A stretch of DNA of 64,000 nt from Microbispora sp. H13382 (GTDB lineage Bacteria > Actinomycetota > Actinomycetes > Streptosporangiales > Streptosporangiaceae): the NCBI RefSeq assembly GCF_014161445.1, contig NZ_JABBXA010000002.1, forward strand, positions 124,001 to 188,000, read 5' to 3'. The notes under the pieces are model-generated. The model made no database searches and had not been told where the DNA came from. It saw only the letters and a program-made list of their open reading frames with translations. Both the position numbers and the translations under genes were made by a program. Shown in pieces: positions 1-8,943 of this stretch. The number at the start of each line of letters is the position of its first letter. The stretch's first letter is position 1.

Positions 1-539
1 TGCAGAACGACAGGGACCCCGTCCCGCCGCCGTCCCCGGCGCCCGCCGCGACCGCCGAGGTCGCGCGGCAGGAGGTGACCCTCCCGCCGCTGCTGGCCGG
101 CACGTTCGTCGCCACCGTGAGAGCCCGGGACGCTTTGGAGGCGGACGCACGGCTCCCGCACGAGGAGGCGGTGGGCCTGCTGCTGGACGCCGGGGTGCGC
201 CGCGTGTCGAGCGGCGACTGCGCCGACCACCGCCGGCCGTACTGCACGTCACTCCGGGCGATCAGATACGGCACGCTGATGCGCGTCGTCGACCTGCGGC
301 GGGCCAGCGGGTGCCCGGTGACGGTCACCGGCGGCACCGAGACCGGCCACGCCGGTGGCCGCTACAGCCACGGCAACGGCTACAAGGTGGACCTCGCCCA
401 CAACCCGTGCCTCGACGCGTACGTCACCCGGATGTGCCGCTACTGGCGCACGCGCGCGGACGGCGCGGCGCTGTACCGCGCCGCGCCGTCCGACGTGTGG
501 GCGGACGAACCCACCCACTGGGATGTGCTGTTCCGCTGA
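1..539 (+). CDS. M15-like zinc peptidase, 5'-truncated by the window edge
   Basis: The frame is open from the first bases of the window, so only the C-terminal part (about 178 residues) is present and the true start lies outside. A Pro/Ala-rich linker (about the first 20 residues) precedes a compact domain. That domain has SHGNGYKVD, which fits the H-x2-G-x3-D zinc-binding motif of VanY/M15 D-Ala-D-Ala carboxypeptidases, and ends in THWDVLF, where the third zinc-ligand histidine of that fold is expected. Four cysteines (GDC, YC, PC, MC) could form disulfides and suggest an exported protein. The family reading is inferred from motif spacing. A peptidoglycan or small-peptide substrate is likely, but the specificity is unknown. 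It converges on asd with a 5-bp gap and no obvious terminator. Confidence 0.6.
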   Translation, partial: QNDRDPVPPPSPAPAATAEVARQEVTLPPLLAGTFVATVRARDALEADARLPHEEAVGLLLDAGVRRVSSGDCADHRRPYCTSLRAIRYGTLMRVVDLRRASGCPVTVTGGTETGHAGGRYSHGNGYKVDLAHNPCLDAYVTRMCRYWRTRADGAALYRAAPSDVWADEPTHWDVLFR

Positions 540-544
540 GCGGC

Positions 545-1612
545 CTACGCGAACTCGGTGGCGACCAGCGCGGCGATCTCGGCGGTGTTGAGCGCGGCGC
601 CCTTGCGGAGGTTGTCTCCGCACAGGAACAGGTCGAGCGTGTTCGGGAAGTCGAGCGCCTGGCGAATCCGGCCCACGTAGGTCGGGTCGGTGCCCACGAC
701 GTCCGCCGGGGTCGGGAACACGCCGTTCGCGGGGTCGTCGAGCACCACCACGGTCGGCGCGGCGTCCAGGAGCGCCCGGGCGCCCTCGACCGTGACCTCC
801 CGCTCGAACGTCGCGTGGACGGCCAGCGAGTGGGTGGTCACCACCGGGACGCGGACGCAGGTCGCCGAGACCTTCAGGTCCGGGATGCCGAGGATCTTGC
901 GCGACTCGTTGCGGACCTTGAGCTCCTCGGAGGTCCAGCCGCCGTCCTTGAGCGAGCCCGCCAGCGGCACCACGTTGAGCACCAGCGGGGCGGGGAACGG
1001 CGAGTCCGCCAGGTCGGGCACGGCCTTGCGCACGTCGCCCGCCACGGTGCCCATCGTCCGGTCGCCGGCGACGGCCTCGATCTCCGTGTAGAGCCGCTCG
1101 GGCCCGGCCACCCCGGCGCCGGACACCGCCTGGTAGGAGGCCACGACCAGCTCGCGCAGGCCGTACTCGCGGTGCAGGGCGCCCATGGCGGCCATCATCG
1201 ACAGCGTGGTGCAGTTGGGGTTCGAGATGATCCCCTTGGGCCGGTTGCGGGCCTGCTCGGGGTTGCACTCGGGCACCACGAGCGGCACGTCCGGGTCCAT
1301 CCGGAAGGCGCCGGAGTTGTCCACGGCCACCGCGCCGCGCGAGGCGGCGATCGGCGCCCACTCGGCGGAGACCTCGTCCGGCACGTCGAACATCGCGATG
1401 TCGACGCCGTCGAACGCCTCAGGCGACAGCGCCCGGACGACGACGTCCTCGCCGCGCACGCTCAGCACCTTGCCCGCCGAGCGCGGCGAGGCGATCAGCC
1501 GGATCTCGCCGTACGCGTCGGACAGGTCGCGGCGGTTGGTCAGGATGTCGAGCATGACGGTGCCGACGGCACCGGTCGCGCCGACGATGGCGAGGGTGGG
1601 CTTGCGGCTCAT
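545..1612 (-). CDS. asd: aspartate-semialdehyde dehydrogenase
   Basis: A 355-residue enzyme that reduces aspartyl phosphate to aspartate semialdehyde with NADPH in the cytosol, feeding lysine/DAP, threonine and methionine synthesis. The N-terminal GATGAVG (residues 11-17) is the nucleotide-binding loop. SNPNCTT places the catalytic cysteine at about residue 134. Length is normal for the family. The ATG start overlaps the TGA of the upstream lysC (ATGA), so the two are translationally coupled and form the usual actinobacterial ask-asd operon. In this organism the pathway also supplies diaminopimelate for peptidoglycan. Confidence 0.97.
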   Translation of the reverse strand: MSRKPTLAIVGATGAVGTVMLDILTNRRDLSDAYGEIRLIASPRSAGKVLSVRGEDVVVRALSPEAFDGVDIAMFDVPDEVSAEWAPIAASRGAVAVDNSGAFRMDPDVPLVVPECNPEQARNRPKGIISNPNCTTLSMMAAMGALHREYGLRELVVASYQAVSGAGVAGPERLYTEIEAVAGDRTMGTVAGDVRKAVPDLADSPFPAPLVLNVVPLAGSLKDGGWTSEELKVRNESRKILGIPDLKVSATCVRVPVVTTHSLAVHATFEREVTVEGARALLDAAPTVVVLDDPANGVFPTPADVVGTDPTYVGRIRQALDFPNTLDLFLCGDNLRKGAALNTAEIAALVATEFA

Positions 1613-2883
1613 CGTCCGGTACCTCCGTAGACAACGGCCTCGACCTGGTCGGCGTCGAGGTCGAACGCGCGGTGGGCGGCGGCGACCGCGGTGTCCACCT
1701 CGTTCTGGCCCACGACGACGGAGATGCGGATCTCCGAGGTCGAGATCATCTCGATGTTCACCCCGGCGTCGGCCAGCGCGCCGAAGAACTTGGCGGTGAC
1801 ACCCGGGTGCGAGCGCATGCCCGCGCCGATCAGGGAGACCTTGCCGATCTGGTCGTCGTACAGCAGCGACTCGAACGCGACCTGGTTCTGGATCTTCTTC
1901 AGTGCCGTCAGGGCCGTCTGGCTGTCGTTGGCCGGCAGCGTGAAGGAGATGTCCGTGCGCCCGGTCGCCGCGGCCGACACGTTCTGCACGATCATGTCGA
2001 TGTTGATCTCCGCGTCGGCCAGCGTGCGGAAGATGGCGGCGGCCTCTCCGACCTTGTCGGGCACCCCGACCACAGTGATCTTGGCCTCGCTCCGGTCGTG
2101 CGCGACCCCGGAGATGATGGGCTGCTCCACTTCGGTTCCTTCGCTGTAGGGGTCGGAGACGACCCAGGTGCCTTCCCTCGTGCTGAACGAGCTTCTGACG
2201 TGAATCGGCAGGGTGAACCTGCGGGCGTACTCCACGCAGCGCAGGTGCAGGATCTTCGCCCCGCACGCCGCCATCTCCATGGCCTCGTCGTAGGAGATCC
2301 GCGGAATCTGCCGCGCCGAGCGGACGATGCGGGGATCGGCGGTGTAGATGCCGTCCACGTCGGTGTAGATCTCGCAGACGTCCGCGCCGAGCGCCGCCGC
2401 GAGAGCGACGGCCGTGGTGTCGGAACCACCCCGGCCGAGCGTCGTGATGTCCTTGCTGTCCTGGGAGACGCCCTGGAACCCGGCCACGATCGCGATCTGA
2501 CCGGCGTCGACGGCCTCCCGGATGCGGCTCGGCGTCACGTCGATGATGCGCGCCTTGCCGTGCGTCGAGTCGGTGATGACCCCGGCCTGCGAGCCGGTGA
2601 AGCTGCGCGCCTCGCTACCCAGGTTGGCGATCGCCATCGCGAGCAGCGCCATGGAGATCCGCTCACCCGAGGTGAGCAGCATGTCGAGCTCGCGGCCGGG
2701 CGGCAGCGGCGACACCTGCTGGGCCAGGTCGAGCAGCTCGTCGGTGGTGTCGCCCATCGCGGACACCACGACGACGACGTCGTTGCCCGCTTTTTTCGTC
2801 GCGACGATCCGCTGGGCGACCCGCTTGATGCAGGACGCGTCGGCTACGGAGGAACCACCGTACTTTTGCACAACGAGCGCCAC
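1609..2883 (-). CDS. lysC: aspartokinase
   Basis: A 424-residue aspartate kinase that phosphorylates aspartate in the first step of the aspartate-family pathway. The N-terminus [10 protein letters not shown] is the kinase substrate/ATP motif. The C-terminal half carries two ACT domains for feedback control (for example the stretch around [11 protein letters not shown]). I chose the GTG that begins [10 protein letters not shown], matching family N-termini, with GGAG 7-8 nt upstream. A TTG four codons earlier is also open. Actinobacterial lysC often has an internal start giving a separate regulatory beta subunit. I could not establish this here. The gene is coupled to asd by a 4-bp overlap. Confidence 0.95.
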   Translation of the reverse strand: MALVVQKYGGSSVADASCIKRVAQRIVATKKAGNDVVVVVSAMGDTTDELLDLAQQVSPLPPGRELDMLLTSGERISMALLAMAIANLGSEARSFTGSQAGVITDSTHGKARIIDVTPSRIREAVDAGQIAIVAGFQGVSQDSKDITTLGRGGSDTTAVALAAALGADVCEIYTDVDGIYTADPRIVRSARQIPRISYDEAMEMAACGAKILHLRCVEYARRFTLPIHVRSSFSTREGTWVVSDPYSEGTEVEQPIISGVAHDRSEAKITVVGVPDKVGEAAAIFRTLADAEINIDMIVQNVSAAATGRTDISFTLPANDSQTALTALKKIQNQVAFESLLYDDQIGKVSLIGAGMRSHPGVTAKFFGALADAGVNIEMISTSEIRISVVVGQNEVDTAVAAAHRAFDLDADQVEAVVYGGTGR

Positions 2884-2969
2884 TGGAATCTCCAACGAAT
2901 CAGGACGTGGAGCTCACAGTGTACTTGGACGTCCCAAACCGAGACCGGCAGCGACCAGCATGTGGACGG

Positions 2970-3500
2970 TCAGACCGCGGTGCCCTCTTCGACCACGTCG
3001 AGCCGCGTGTGCGCGACCAGCGCCTGCAGGGCCCGCAGCGCCGCGCCGGCGTGGTTGCCCCAGGTGTTGAAGTAGGAGTACTGCCACCACCACAGCGCCT
3101 CGAGCGGACGGCCCGCCTGGTAGTGCCGCAGCCCGTGGATGAGGTCGGCCGCCACCGCCGTGAGGTCGTCCGACAGCCGGTACGGCGTGACCACGGTGTC
3201 CTTGTAGGGGTCGAACACCTCGGCGTAGTCGTCCACCGGGCCGAGCCGGGCGGCGAGAGCCGTACGGAGGGGGTCGATGTCGGGGTCCTCGCTCAGCGCG
3301 GGTTCGACGTTGCCCTGCAGGATCACGTCCTGGGCGGCCCCGAGCTGGGTGCCCGCGAGACTGACCTGGGCCACCTCCACCAGGAGCAGCGGCAGCGTCG
3401 CGTCGCCGCCCTCACCGCCGGCCAGGCGGGTGAGGCCGTCGATGAAGTTCTGCGCGTGTCCGGCGACGCGTGCGGCCAGGTCGTTCCACTCGTCAGACAT
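2970..3500 (-). CDS. DUF5063 family protein
   Basis: A 176-residue soluble, acidic, helix-rich protein with no membrane segment or signal peptide. It resembles the actinobacterial DUF5063 family, whose members typically follow recR. I chose the start MSDEWNDL because it overlaps the end of recR by 8 bp and fits the operon. An upstream in-frame start would lie inside recR. Motifs visible include [16 protein letters not shown] near the C-terminus, an aromatic-rich helix. Function is unknown. Co-transcription with recR, ybaB and dnaX hints at a link to recombination or nucleoid work, but that is only context. Confidence 0.8.
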   Translation of the reverse strand: MSDEWNDLAARVAGHAQNFIDGLTRLAGGEGGDATLPLLLVEVAQVSLAGTQLGAAQDVILQGNVEPALSEDPDIDPLRTALAARLGPVDDYAEVFDPYKDTVVTPYRLSDDLTAVAADLIHGLRHYQAGRPLEALWWWQYSYFNTWGNHAGAALRALQALVAHTRLDVVEEGTAV

Positions 3501-4092
3501 CCAGCAGCCTCCGTCCTTCGAAAGCGCGGCCCAAAGTGACCTCGTCGGCGTACTCGAGATCACCGCCCACAGGCAGACCGCTGGCCAGTCGGGTCACTTT
3601 CAATCCCAGGGGCTTGACGAGCCTGGCCAGGTAGGTGGCCGTCGCCTCGCCCTCGAGGTTCGGGTCGGTCGCGAGGATCAGCTCGGTCACCTGGCCGTCG
3701 GCCAGCCGGGTCATCAGCTCGCGAATCTTCAGGTCGTCCGGGCCGATGCCGTCGATCGGGCTGATCGCCCCGCCGAGCACGTGGTAGCGACCGCGGAACT
3801 CGCGGGTCCGCTCGATCGCCACCACGTCCTTCGACTCCTCGACCACGCAGATCACGTGCGGATCGCGCCGCTGGTCCCGGCAGATCCGGCACTCCTGCTC
3901 CTCGGCCACGTTTCCGCACACCCGGCAGAAGCGCACCTTCTCCTTCACTTCGAGCAGGGCGTGCGCGAGCCGCTTGACGTCGGCCGGATCGGCCGCGAGG
4001 AGGTGGAACGCGATCCGCTGCGCGCTCTTGGGACCGACGCCGGGCAGCAGCCCGAGCTCGTCGATCAGGTTCTGGACGACCCCTTCGTACAT
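3493..4092 (-). CDS. recR: recombination mediator RecR
   Basis: A 199-residue RecR, the full family length. It works with RecF and RecO to load RecA on SSB-coated gaps. The order is canonical: helix-hairpin-helix [19 protein letters not shown] (about residues 14-32), a four-cysteine zinc finger (C56-x2-C59 and C68-x2-C71), then a Toprim domain with ICVVEE and the [10 protein letters not shown] segment. It lies 3 bp downstream of ybaB and overlaps the DUF5063 gene, so it sits in the middle of the dnaX-ybaB-recR operon found across bacteria. Confidence 0.97.
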   Translation of the reverse strand: MYEGVVQNLIDELGLLPGVGPKSAQRIAFHLLAADPADVKRLAHALLEVKEKVRFCRVCGNVAEEQECRICRDQRRDPHVICVVEESKDVVAIERTREFRGRYHVLGGAISPIDGIGPDDLKIRELMTRLADGQVTELILATDPNLEGEATATYLARLVKPLGLKVTRLASGLPVGGDLEYADEVTLGRAFEGRRLLDV

Positions 4093-4095
4093 GCT

Positions 4096-4446
4096 CTAGA
4101 ACCCCGGCAGCTGGCCGCCGAGGCCGCCCCCCAGTCCCTGCGCGAGCGGGCCCAGCTTCTCCTGCTGCAGCTCCCCCGCGGCGCGTACGGCGTCCCGCAC
4201 GGCGGCCAGCACGAGGTCCGCGATCGTCTGCGCGGTCTCCTCCGGGTCGCTCGCGTCGATGGCCAGCGGGCTGATCTCGAGTTCGAGAAGCTCGCCGCTG
4301 CCGTTCACGGTGGCGACGACCAGGCCGCCCCCTGCGCTGCCCTCCACTTCGGCGTCGCTGAGCTCCTGCTGCGCGGTGACGAGCTGCTGCTGCATCAGCT
4401 GAGCCTGCTCCAGCAACTGCTGGAGGTTGACATCCCCTGGATTCAC
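4096..4446 (-). CDS. YbaB/EbfC family nucleoid-associated protein
   Basis: A 116-residue DNA-binding protein of the YbaB/EbfC family, which forms dimeric tweezers that bind DNA and help organise the nucleoid. The N-terminal half is a long amphipathic, Gln/Leu-rich helix ([20 protein letters not shown]). The middle is the beta-sheet core ([20 protein letters not shown]). The tail is Gly-rich. The GTG start is preceded by GAGGAG about 10 nt upstream. It lies between dnaX and recR, as in most bacteria. Confidence 0.93.
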   Translation of the reverse strand: MNPGDVNLQQLLEQAQLMQQQLVTAQQELSDAEVEGSAGGGLVVATVNGSGELLELEISPLAIDASDPEETAQTIADLVLAAVRDAVRAAGELQQEKLGPLAQGLGGGLGGQLPGF

Positions 4447-4633
4447 GATGGTTGCGCTCCTCAGCGTCCAGCGACATGTTCGTCGCGACCGAGCCTACGG
4501 TGTCGCCCCGGTTTCCGCACCGGCGCGGCGTGCGTGTTCCGCGCGGGTCTCCGGCCTGTCGCGGGCGGACGGACACCGGTTACCCAACCAGTGTCCGTCC
4601 ATGCGGCGGCCGTCCCTCCGGCGGGGAAGGCGC

Positions 4634-6814
4634 TCAGGAGTGATCGATCTCCTCGATGACGCGGCCGCCCAGCTCACGCTGGATCAGGGCCATGCCGGAC
4701 AGCTCGCTGACGTCCGCGTCGTCGTCGTTGAGCGGGTCCACGTCGTCGTCCGGGCGGGCGGCCCCGCCCGTACGGCCCGGCACCGTCTCCGGCCAGGCCT
4801 GCCGGGGTCCCGTCTGGGCGGCGGCCCTGGCCGCCGAGCGCGCCGCGGCCAGCCCGGGGCCTGGCGCCGACCGCGAGGGCGGGGACGGGGAGGACGGGGA
4901 CGGCGCGTCGTAGTCGTCGGACGGCGCGTCCGGCCACGACTCGTCGGTCGCCGCGGGCGCGGCGGCCTTCCGCTCCGGAGCGGGGGCGGGCGTGGCGCCT
5001 GTGGGCGGCATGGCCGTCGGAGCGGGCGTGGGCTGCGTGGCCTGCGGGGACTTCGCGGGCTGCGCGGCCGGCGCGGAGGGCGGAGCCGGTGGAGGCGGCG
5101 TCTGGGGGGCGGGAGGCCCGGCCGGCCCGCGGGTGGCGGGACCGGCCGGGCCGGGACCCGAGCCGCCGACCACCACATCGACGCGCCAGGTGCCGCCGAG
5201 CACGTCGCCGAGTGCGGCGGCCACCACCTCGTCGCGCTTGCCCTTGAGGAAGCCCTGCACGTCGCCCGGCTTCTCGAAGCCGACGGTCACGACGTTGCCC
5301 TCGACGCCGAGCAACCTGCCCTGGGCGTTGAGGATCATCCAGGCCACCCGCTGGCGGTTCTTGATCGCTTCGAGCACCTGCGGCCAGGCCTGCTGCACCG
5401 GCCCTCCGCCCGCCGCGGGCGCCTGGGCCTGCGGCGCCTGCGAAGGCGGTGCCGCAGCCGACCCGGAGCCGGGCCGTACGGGGGTGGGCCAGTCGTCGGC
5501 GCTCCGGGCGGCCGCCTGAACCTGCGGTGCGGGAGCCGGGGCGGGGGCCGGGGTCGGAACAGGGGCCGGAGCCGGAGCAGAAGCCGGGGCCGGAGGAGCG
5601 GCCACGGCCGGCGCCGGAGATGCCGCCGGTGCGGGCGCGGCGGTGTGGATGCCGGCCGCGACGCCGCGCTCCAGCCGTTCGAGCCGCGTCAGCAGCGCCG
5701 CCTCGCCCTGGTCGGCCCCGGGCAGCAGCACGCGGGCGCACATCAGTTCCAGCAGCAGGCGGGGTGAGGTCGCGCCGCGCATCTCGGTCAGCCCGGCGTT
5801 GAAGACCTCGGCCGCCCGGGTCAGCTCGGCGGGGCCCATGGACGCCGCCTGCGCCTGGAGGCGCTCCAGTTCGTCGGCCGGCCGGTCGAGCAGGCCGCTG
5901 CCGGCCGCCTCGGGGACGTTGGACAGGATCACCAGGTCGCGGAAGCGCTCGAGCAGGTCCGTGGCGAAGCGGCGGGGGTCGTGACCGCCCTCGATCACCC
6001 TGTGCACGGCGTGGAAAACGGCCGCGCCGTCCCGCTTGGCGAACGCGTCGACCACCTCGTCCAGCAGGTCGCCGTCGGTGTAGCCGAGCAGGGACACCGC
6101 CCGCTGGTAGGTGATGCCGGAGTCGTCGGCGCCCGCGAGCAGCTGGTCGAGGATCGACAGCGTGTCCCGGGCCGATCCCGCTCCCGCCCGTACGACCAGC
6201 GGTAACGCGGCCGGCTCGTACGGCACGGACTCGGATTCGAGGATCTCCTCCATCAGCCGCTTCAATGTGGCGGGCGGCATGAGCCGGAAGGGGTAGTGGT
6301 GGGTGCGGGACTTGATCGTCCCGATGACCTTCTCGGGCTCGGTGGTGGCGAAGACGAACTTGAGGTGCGGCGGCGGCTCCTCCACCAGCTTCAGCAGCGC
6401 GTTGAAGCCCTCACGGGTGACCATGTGGGCCTCGTCGATGATGTAGATCTTGTAGCGCGCCGAGACGGGGGCGAAGAAGGCCCGCTCGCGCAGGTCGCGG
6501 GCGTCGTCCACGCCACCGTGGGACGCCGCGTCGATCTCGATCACGTCGAGGTGGCCCGGCCCGGTGGGGGCCAGCGCCACGCAGGACTCGCACTCGCCGC
6601 AGGGGTCGGGCGTCGGACCCTTCTCGCAGTTCAGGGAGCGGGCGAGGATGCGGGCGCTGGAGGTCTTGCCGCAACCGCGCGGGCCGCTGAAGAGATAGGC
6701 GTGGTGGATCCGGCCGCTGCGCAACGCCTGGCGCAGCGGGTCGGTGACGTGCTCCTGCCCCTTGACCTCGGCGAATGTCCCGGGCCTGTACTTGCGGTAC
6801 AGCGCAAGACTCAT
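4634..6814 (-). CDS. dnaX: DNA polymerase III subunit gamma/tau
   Basis: A 726-residue clamp-loader ATPase. The AAA+ core has Walker A GPRGCGKT (residues 44-51), zinc cysteines at about 63, 72, 75 and 78, and Walker B DEAH at 127-130. A clamp-loader collar follows. The C-terminal 300 residues are a long Pro/Ala-rich linker with a folded island near NRQRVAWMILNAQG that looks like the tau region contacting the polymerase. The start MSLALYRKYRP has a strong GAGGAGG ribosome site 4 nt away. No slippery A/T run for programmed frameshifting is visible, so only one product is expected. The SRP RNA lies just upstream. Confidence 0.96.
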   Translation of the reverse strand: MSLALYRKYRPGTFAEVKGQEHVTDPLRQALRSGRIHHAYLFSGPRGCGKTSSARILARSLNCEKGPTPDPCGECESCVALAPTGPGHLDVIEIDAASHGGVDDARDLRERAFFAPVSARYKIYIIDEAHMVTREGFNALLKLVEEPPPHLKFVFATTEPEKVIGTIKSRTHHYPFRLMPPATLKRLMEEILESESVPYEPAALPLVVRAGAGSARDTLSILDQLLAGADDSGITYQRAVSLLGYTDGDLLDEVVDAFAKRDGAAVFHAVHRVIEGGHDPRRFATDLLERFRDLVILSNVPEAAGSGLLDRPADELERLQAQAASMGPAELTRAAEVFNAGLTEMRGATSPRLLLELMCARVLLPGADQGEAALLTRLERLERGVAAGIHTAAPAPAASPAPAVAAPPAPASAPAPAPVPTPAPAPAPAPQVQAAARSADDWPTPVRPGSGSAAAPPSQAPQAQAPAAGGGPVQQAWPQVLEAIKNRQRVAWMILNAQGRLLGVEGNVVTVGFEKPGDVQGFLKGKRDEVVAAALGDVLGGTWRVDVVVGGSGPGPAGPATRGPAGPPAPQTPPPPAPPSAPAAQPAKSPQATQPTPAPTAMPPTGATPAPAPERKAAAPAATDESWPDAPSDDYDAPSPSSPSPPSRSAPGPGLAAARSAARAAAQTGPRQAWPETVPGRTGGAARPDDDVDPLNDDDADVSELSGMALIQRELGGRVIEEIDHS

Positions 6815-6861
6815 GCCGCCTCCTCGGGGGGTCGACCCGGCCGGCGTACCCGCTAACTGAA

Positions 6862-6953
6862 GAGACCCCTCGCACACCCGCCAGAGCCCGCTTATCCTTG
6901 CTGCCTTCCGGCCCTGGGGAGGTTCACAGGATGACGCCGCGCGAGGGGTCCTA
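6862..6953 (-). ncRNA. ffs: small signal recognition particle RNA (4.5S type)
   Basis: On the minus strand the region contains the universally conserved SRP core GGCCGGAAGGCAGCAAGG, which forms the Ffh-binding domain IV hairpin. The ends pair through GGACCCCTCGC and GCGAGGGGTC, giving one long rod of about 92 nt, the small bacterial form. It lies between dnaX and tRNA-Ser. The exact ends are estimated from the terminal helix. Confidence 0.93.
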
Positions 6954-7037
6954 GGACAGTCTAGCCACTCGGCGGGTGTGCGCGGGCCGTGTCGCAACAC
7001 GTCGAAACCACACGGGAAGTGAGCTAAGCTGTCCGAC

Positions 7038-7123
7038 GGAGGATTCGCCTAGTTGGCCTAGGGCGCACGCTTGGAAAGCGTGTTGGGGGCAACCCCTCAG
7101 GAGTTCGAATCTCCTATCCTCCG
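7038..7123 (+). tRNA. tRNA-Ser (anticodon GGA)
   Basis: An 86-nt class II tRNA. The acceptor arms GGAGGAT and ATCCTCC pair, with discriminator G. The anticodon loop TTGGAAA reads GGA (serine). There is a long variable arm (TTGGGGGCAACCCCTC) and a GTTCGAATC T-loop. CCA is not encoded, so the cca gene in this window is needed to complete it. Confidence 0.97.
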
Positions 7124-7146
7124 CGCTTGGTTGAGCAGCAAGAACG

Positions 7147-7179
7147 CGAAAGGCCCGGTCCATCCAGCCGGGCCTTTCG
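7147..7179 (+). terminator. intrinsic terminator after tRNA-Ser
   Basis: A perfect 12-bp inverted repeat, CGAAAGGCCCGG with CCGGGCCTTTCG around a 9-nt loop, lies 23 nt after the tRNA. There is no long T-run, as is usual in high-GC actinobacteria. It could also serve the leftward SDR gene. Confidence 0.75.
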
Positions 7180-7205
7180 TGTGTCCGGACCTCGACCTGA
7201 GCCGG

Positions 7206-7235
7206 TCACCAGGGCACCGAATCACCAGGGCACCG
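7206..7235 (-). repeat. 16-bp direct duplication across the SDR stop codon
   Basis: The 14-mer TCACCAGGGCACCG (plus strand) occurs at 7206-7219 and 7222-7235. On the minus strand the first copy is the last codons and TGA of the SDR gene. The second copy repeats them one frame over, giving a second TGA 16 nt past the stop. It is one of five stop-anchored duplications in this window. Confidence 0.85.
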
Positions 7236-7947
7236 GGCCGTCGTCCTCGAAGAACCCGCCCGTCGGGCCGTCGTCGGGCAGGGTCGCGAGCCGGATCGCG
7301 ATCGCCGCGCCCTGCTCGGGGGTACGGACGCCGCGGAAGCCGTTGAGGTCGGTCGCGCAGAAACCGGGGCAGGCGGCGTTGATCAGGATGTTCGTGTCGC
7401 GCAGCTCCTTGGCGTACTGGACCGTGACGGCGTTGAGGAACGTCTTCGACGGCGCGTAGGCGACGGCGATCGGGCCCGTCTCGGCGCCGGCGGTGGTCTG
7501 CCGGGTGAGTGAGCCGACGGTGCTGGACATGTTCACGATCCGCGGCGACGGCGAGCGGCGCAGCAACGGCAGCATCGCGTTGGTGACGCGGATGACGCCG
7601 ATCACGTTGGTCTCCACGGCCTCCCGCACCGCCGCGAGGTCGGCCGTCGTGGGCATCTGTGCCGGGCCGCCGGTTATCCCGGCGTTGTTGACGAGCACGT
7701 CCAGGCGCCCCGCGCGCTTGTCGACCAGCGCGGCGGCCGCGGCCACGCTCGCGTCGTCGGTCACGTCGAGCGGCACGCCGAACGCGTCGACGCCCGCCGC
7801 GCGCAGCTTCTCCACCGCGGCCTCCCGGCGCTCCTCGTCCCGGGCGCCGACGCCGACACTCCAGCCGAGAGCGCCGAGGCCGGCCGCGATCTCGTACCCG
7901 ATCCCCTTGTTCGCGCCGGTGACCAGCGCGACGGTGTTTTCGCTCAT
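7222..7947 (-). CDS. short-chain dehydrogenase/reductase (SDR)
   Basis: A 241-residue classical SDR expected to oxidise or reduce an alcohol/carbonyl with NAD(P)(H). It has TGANKGIG for cofactor binding (about residues 10-17), VNNAGI, a catalytic serine in VNMSS, and YAPSK with the catalytic Tyr and Lys. The C-terminal PGFCATDLNG follows the carbonyl-reductase pattern. Substrate is unknown. The ATG at 7947 is preferred; an ATG three codons upstream is possible. It is divergent from a LysR regulator with a T-N11-A box between them, so that regulator probably controls it. Confidence 0.9.
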   Translation of the reverse strand: MSENTVALVTGANKGIGYEIAAGLGALGWSVGVGARDEERREAAVEKLRAAGVDAFGVPLDVTDDASVAAAAALVDKRAGRLDVLVNNAGITGGPAQMPTTADLAAVREAVETNVIGVIRVTNAMLPLLRRSPSPRIVNMSSTVGSLTRQTTAGAETGPIAVAYAPSKTFLNAVTVQYAKELRDTNILINAACPGFCATDLNGFRGVRTPEQGAAIAIRLATLPDDGPTGGFFEDDGPVPW

Positions 7948-8004
7948 GCGTCTCATCCTGTCCGCGACCACGGCGGAACCTCCAACACCGATCGGGTGGG
8001 CCGC

Positions 8005-8021
8005 GATACCTCCCGGGTATC
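8005..8021. promoter_or_regulatory. LysR-type operator (T-N11-A)
   Basis: The 17-bp element GATACCTCCCGGGTATC has 6-bp inverted arms and contains an exact T-N11-A (T8007, A8019). It lies in the 105-bp region between the divergent SDR and LysR genes, 32 bp before the LysR start. This position fits the recognition site of the LysR protein encoded next to it. Confidence 0.65.
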
Positions 8022-8052
8022 GATCCTGGCGGCCGGGAGATAGCGTGACGGT

Positions 8053-8901
8053 ATGGAGACGCGAGAGCTGCGCTACTTCGTCGCCGTCGCCGAGGAGCTG
8101 CACTTCGGACGGGCCGCGCAGCGGCTCGGGATGGCGCAGCCGCCGCTGTCGCGGGCGATCAGTCAGCTCGAACGGCGGCTCGGGGTGACGCTGCTGGAGC
8201 GCACCAGCCGCTCCGTCACACTGACCGAGGCCGGGTCGGTGCTGCTGACCGAGGGCCGGGCGGCTCTCGACGCGGTCGAGGCCGCCGAGCGACGTGCCCG
8301 CCGCGCCGCGCTCGCCGCGACCGGCCGCCCCGGCCTGGTCCTCGTCACGAAGGCCGGAGCGGCCGGCGAGCTGCTGCCGAAGCTGCTCGACGCGTACGCC
8401 GCGGAACCCGGCGCGGTCGCCGTCGACGTGCTCCTGTGCGGCATCGGCGAGCAGGAGCGGCTGCTGCGCGACGGGCGGGCCGACGTGGCGCTGCTGCACC
8501 GGCCGTTCGACTCGACGGCCGGGTTCGACGCCGAGGAGCTGTGCACGGAGGGGCAGGTCGTGGTCCTGCCGGCCGGGCATCCGCTCACCGCCCGGGCACA
8601 TCTGCGGATGGCCGACGTCACCGCGCTGCCCGGACTGCCCCTGCCACGCTGGCCCAACCTCGACGGCACGTACCCGGACGGTCCCGGTCCGCAGGTACGG
8701 GACCATGCGCAGCTTCTCCAGCTGATCGCGCTCGGCCGGGCTTCGGCGGTGCTCCCGGAGTCGTGCCGGGCCTATCTGCGCCCCGACCTCGCCGCGGTGC
8801 CGGTGCTGGACGCTCCGGCGGTGACGACGGTGATCGCATGGCCGCCGCACAGCCGCTCCCGGGCCCTCGCCGGGCTGGTCCGGGTCGCGACCCGCCTCTA
8901 G
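8053..8901 (+). CDS. LysR-family transcriptional regulator
   Basis: A 282-residue LysR-type activator/repressor. The N-terminal winged helix-turn-helix is textbook (RELRYFVAVAEELHFGRAA, PPLSRAISQLE, LLERTSR, LTEAG), followed by a periplasmic-binding-protein-like effector domain from about residue 90. A TAGCGT -10 box ends 6 nt before the ATG with no Shine-Dalgarno, so the mRNA is probably leaderless. It probably regulates the divergent SDR gene and itself through the box at 8005-8021. The effector is unknown. Confidence 0.93.
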   Translation: METRELRYFVAVAEELHFGRAAQRLGMAQPPLSRAISQLERRLGVTLLERTSRSVTLTEAGSVLLTEGRAALDAVEAAERRARRAALAATGRPGLVLVTKAGAAGELLPKLLDAYAAEPGAVAVDVLLCGIGEQERLLRDGRADVALLHRPFDSTAGFDAEELCTEGQVVVLPAGHPLTARAHLRMADVTALPGLPLPRWPNLDGTYPDGPGPQVRDHAQLLQLIALGRASAVLPESCRAYLRPDLAAVPVLDAPAVTTVIAWPPHSRSRALAGLVRVATRL

Positions 8902-8943
8902 CCGTCCTTGCCTCGTGTCTACGTGAACAGGATCGTGGGTCGA

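Noticed and set aside
545-2266. Minus-strand frame fusing asd to an upstream segment
   Set aside because: The upstream part is out of frame with lysC, which has intact aspartokinase motifs. The asd start at 1612 fits the ATGA overlap.
2884-2969. A lysine riboswitch upstream of lysC
   Set aside because: The 86-bp gap is too short for one and shows no matching pairing. Control by ACT-domain feedback is expected.
4634-6814. Programmed frameshift in dnaX giving a short gamma form
   Set aside because: No A-rich slippery heptamer or following hairpin was found.
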